Assembly (NCBI GenBank): GCA_963790325.1
Contig: CAWBNY010000002.1
Location: 1,116,001-1,180,000 of the forward strand
Length of the DNA stretch: 64,000 bases
Source: JAXDMK01 sp963790325
GTDB lineage: Bacteria > Actinomycetota > Acidimicrobiia > Acidimicrobiales > AC-14
Direction: 5' to 3'
Shown: positions 60,655 through 64,000 of the stretch, one piece after another
How positions within the stretch are numbered: position 1 is the first letter of the stretch
How the letters are laid out: each line of letters starts with the position of its first letter
Position numbers and translations under genes: made by a program
Notes under the pieces: model-generated
What the model was told of the DNA's origin: nothing
Database searches by the model: none
What the model saw: only the letters and a program-made list of their open reading frames with translations

Positions 60655-63600
60655 GTCCGGCGCTCCTCGAGGCCCTCGGCGGCCAGCAGGCCGGCCCGGA
60701 GCGTCGAGCGCGACGCCTCCGAGGCGTCCCACAGGCCCCGCTCGTCGGCCTCCAGCAACCGCTCGCAGATGCCCCGCAGCGCCCACGGGTTGGACCGCTC
60801 GTAGAACTCCCGCATGACCGGGTCGGCCACGTAGGCCTGGGTCACCCGCTCGTACATCCAGTCCTCGACCACGCCGGCGGTGGCGTCGTAGCCGAACAGG
60901 TAGTCGACCGTGGCCGCCACCTCGAAGGCGCCCTTGTACCCGTGGCGGCGCATGGCGGCCAGCCACTTGGGGTTGAGGACCCGGGTCCGCACCACCCGGG
61001 CCGCCTCCTCGGCCAGCGACCGCACCACCGGCCGGGACGGGTCGGCCGAGTCGCCGAACCACGCCCTGGGCTCCCGGCCCGACAGCTCGGCCGCCGCCGC
61101 CACCATCCCCCCGTGGTCCTGGAAGTAGTCGTCGCCGTCGAAGATGTCGTGCTCCCGGTTGTCCTGGTTCTTGACGGCCACGTCGATGGCCGCGAACCGG
61201 CGGCGGACCTGGTCGGGGGCGGCCACCCCGAACGACGACCGGCGGTAGGCGAAGCCGCTCCACGCCAGGTAGACGTCGGCCAGGTCGGCCCGGGTCCGCC
61301 ACGAGCGGGTCTCGATGGCCTGCCAGATCCCCGACCCGTACGACCCCGGTCGCCGGACCGAAGACCCGGGCGTCGTCGGCGCCGGCGGCCGCGATCGGGT
61401 TGTCGGCGGGGGCCTCGTCGGTCAGCGCCGCCACCAGCCCGACGGCGTCGTCCAGCAGCGCGACCACGTCCGGGAAGGCGTCCCGGAAGAAGCCCGAGAT
61501 GCGGACGGTGACGTCGACCCGGGGCCGACCGAGCTCGGCCGGCGACATCACCGCCAGGCCCTCCACCCGGCCCGAGTGGGGGTGCCACACCGGCCGCACG
61601 CCGAGCAGGGCCAGGGCCTCGGCCACGTCGTCGCCCTGGGTCCGCATGTTGGCCGTTCCCCAGACCACGAGGCCCACCACCTGCGGGTAGGCGCCGGTCT
61701 CGGCCACGTGCCGTTCGACCAGGCGGTCGGCCAGGGCCCGGCCGACGTCCCACGCCAGGGCCGACGGGATGGCCTTGGGATCGACGGAGTAGAAGTTGCG
61801 TCCGGTGGGCAGAACGTGGGCGCCCCCCCTGGTCGGGGCACCGCTGGGACCGGCAGGCACGTGGCGGCCGTCGAGGCCGGCCAGGAGGTAGTCGAGCTCG
61901 TCGGAGGTCCGGACCAGGGCGGGGACCAAGGTCGACCTCACCCACGCCAGCGTCGGGTCGTCGCCGATGTCGCCGATGTCGCCGATGTCGCCCGCGAGGG
62001 CCGCCTTCACCCGGCGGAGGCACTCCGCCTCCACCCGGTCGGCGTCCCGGTCGAGGTCGGCGCCGAGCTCGGTGGCCACCGTGGCCCGCAACGACGGCAC
62101 GGTCCCCTGGGGCTGGCGGGTGATGGCCAGGATGGTGTCCACGAGGGCCTCGCCCGTGGGCGCCTGGCCGAGTACGTGCAGGCCGCCCCGGATCTGGGCG
62201 TCCTTGAGCGAGCACAGGTAGCCGTCGACGTGGTTGACCATGCCGGCGAAGTCGTCGGGGTCGGGCATGGTCTCGACGCCGAGGTCGCGGGCCAGCTCCG
62301 AGGTCACCAGCAGGTCCCACAGCTGGCCCCGGATGGCGGGCAGCTTGGACGGGTCGAGGGCCTCGATCTTGGCGTACTCGTCGAGCAGGCGCTCCACCCG
62401 GGACAGCTCGTCGTAGGTCTCGGCCCGGGTCATCGGCGGCGGGAGGTGGTCGACGATCACGGCGTGGGTGCGGCGCTTGGCCTGGGTGCCCTCGCCCGGG
62501 TCGTTGACCACGAACGGGTAGAGCAGCGGGAGGTCGCCGAGGGCGGCGTCGGGGATGCAGGTGGCGGACGGGCCCACGCCCTTCCCCGGCAGCCACTCGA
62601 GGGTGCCGTGCTTGCCCAGGTGGACGACGGCGTCGGCCCCGAACCCGGCCTCGATCCACCGGTAGAAGGCGAGGTAGTGGTGGGGCGGGGGGAGGTCGGG
62701 GGCGTGGTAGGTGCCGATGGGGTCGTCGCCGAAGCCCCGGGGCGGTTGGACGGCCACCACCACGTGGCCCAGGTCGATGCCGGCGAAGACGAGGTCGCCG
62801 TCGTGGACGCACACCGCGCCCGGCGCCGGCCCCCACGAGGCCTCGATCTGGTCCCGGAGGGCGCCCGGCAGGGTGGCGAACCACTCGACGTAATCCTCCA
62901 CCGGCAGGCGCCCGGCGGCCCGCGCCAGTTGATCGCCCGACAGGGACGGGCGGTCGTAGGTGAGGCCGTCGGCCAGGCGGCCCATGAAGGCGTCGCCGTC
63001 GTCGGGGACCTCGTGCACCTTGTAGCCGGCCGTGGCCAGGGCGTCGAGGACCCGCAGCAGGCTGGCCGGCGTGTCGAGGGCGACCGCGTTGCCGATGCGG
63101 CTGCGCTTGGTCGGGTAGGCGGTGAGGACGACGGCCACCCGCTTGTCGGCGTTGTCGAGGTGGCGGAGGCGGGCCAGGCGGGTGGCGATCCCGGCGATGC
63201 GCTCGACCCGGTCGGGCACGGCCCGGTGGGCGGCCAGGGCCACGCCCAGCTCGTCGCCGTCGTCGACCACCTCCTTGAACGAGAGCGGGGGTCCGATGAT
63301 CCGCCCGTCGAACTCGGGGATGGCCACGCCCAGGGCCACGTCGAGGGGGGACAGGCCGCCGGCCGAGTCGGCCCACGTGGCCGTGTCGGTGGTGGAGGCG
63401 ACCGCCTGGAGGACGGGCACGTCGAGGACGTCGAGGGGGCTCGACCACGCCTCGTCGGCGGACGGGACGGAGCCGCCCGCCGCCCACGTGGTGGTGACGA
63501 CGACGTCCGTCCCCCGCAGCAGGTCGATGGCCGCGGGGTCGTTGCGGAGGGAGTAGGCGTAGACGGGGCGGGCGTTGGCCCCCCGCCGCTCGATGGCGTC

Positions 63601-64000
63601 CGCGAGCTGCTCGACGGGGAGGGTGTTGCCGGCGAGGACGTTGGCCCGGTAGGTGACGACGGCGACGGTCGGCCGGTCGGGCGCCTCGTGGCGGTGGCCG
63701 ATGCGGCCGCTCATGGGGATGTCGGCCGGTGGGTCGAAGCCGAAGCCCTCGAGGAGGACGGTGTCGGCCACGAACCGCAGGAGGTGGGCCAGGTTCCGGG
63801 GGCCGCCCCGGCTGAGGTAGGCGAAGGCCTCGGTGACGATGCCGGCCGGCACGGTGGACAGGGCCGTCAGCTCGGCGTCGACCGTGGCCTCGCCGCCGAA
63901 GGCGAGGAGGGCGGTGCCGGTGGCCAGGCACCGTCGTCGCAGCTCGTCGAGCGGCCGTTCCCACGCCCCCCGGCCCTTGAGCAGGCGGACGAGCACGGCC
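60651..64000 (-). CDS. cobN: cobaltochelatase subunit CobN, partial and frameshifted
   Basis: This is the large subunit of the ATP-dependent cobaltochelatase. The frame enters from the right window edge, so about the first 80-90 residues are missing. Diagnostic parts are AVVVTLGKHGT-like VVHLGKHGTLEWLPGKG, PLLYPFVVNDPGEGTQAKRR and VVWGTANMRTQGDDVAEAL. At about 61353 the frame breaks after DDARVFGP: removing one extra base restores RPGSYGSGIWQAIETRSW and the normal C-terminus KNQDNREHDIFDGDDYFQ, then YERSNPWALRGICERLLEAD. All else looks intact, so a sequencing error or a very recent mutation is likely. The stop overlaps the chelatase-subunit GTG. It carries a Gly-Asp-Ile repeat near 61973. Confidence 0.88.
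61960..61986. repeat. 9-bp tandem repeat inside cobN
   Basis: Three perfect copies of GTCGCCGAT encode Gly-Asp-Ile triplets in a surface loop of CobN. Confidence 0.95.

Overview
The window is very GC-rich DNA with dense, overlapping genes. Many starts are GTG, and a TANNNT hexamer often sits six bases before a start codon, which is typical of leaderless transcription. SARP-type regulation, a large NAD-glutamate dehydrogenase and CobN with a ChlI/ChlD-type partner also fit a high-GC actinobacterium, perhaps an Acidimicrobiia-like lineage. That placement is inference. Several genes carry single-base frameshifts, mostly in G/C runs, so either real decay or consensus errors are present.

Layout. 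1-15 kb: the end of a luciferase-like oxidoreductase, a giant NAD-glutamate dehydrogenase, a frameshifted hypothetical gene, a styrene-monooxygenase-like flavoprotein coupled to a shortened SARP protein, a frameshifted SRPBCC gene, a large AAA/TPR ATPase, a PAS-kinase-REC-GGDEF protein, and an OmpR-type regulator whose kinase gene is truncated and frameshifted. 15.5-30.5 kb: an apparent acquired island, whose left end cuts the kinase gene and whose right end holds LysR, IS110 and tyrosine-recombinase fragments. It carries (a) a secreted I36-like protein and a divergent LysR regulator, (b) a four-gene cluster that looks like a split LodA-type quinone-cofactor oxidase with a radical SAM enzyme and a LodB/QhpG-like flavoprotein, and (c) a class II lanthipeptide cluster (precursor, LanM, ABC exporter, FAD oxidase). 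A 74-bp identical promoter segment lies upstream of both (a) and (c), tying them to one probable LysR operator.

30.5-40 kb: a YczE-type membrane protein, a branched-chain amino acid/amide ABC transporter (LivK, LivH, fused LivM-LivG, LivF), a small membrane protein with an HEIGH motif, MetF, a lipoprotein and a TetR regulator. 39.9-53.9 kb: a leftward cobalamin operon of 16 genes, almost all joined by ATGA or GTGA overlaps. It starts with an RHH-CobI fusion and ends with CbiB. It covers corrin-ring methylation, the ECF cobalt transporter CbiM/CbiQ/CbiO, a CbiX-CbiO fusion, nucleotide-loop assembly (CobU, CobS) and also FdhD. 54-58.9 kb: an OpuC-type osmoprotectant transporter, with a winged-helix protein and a hypothetical protein downstream of its ATPase. 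58.9-64 kb: a ChlI/ChlD-type chelatase subunit and CobN, which runs off the right edge.

The best candidate for an undescribed system is the split-LodA/radical SAM/ferritin-like/flavoprotein cluster at 17.1-23.3 kb. The RHH-CobI fusion, with a palindrome at its own promoter, and the duplicated LysR promoter driving a lanthipeptide cluster come next.
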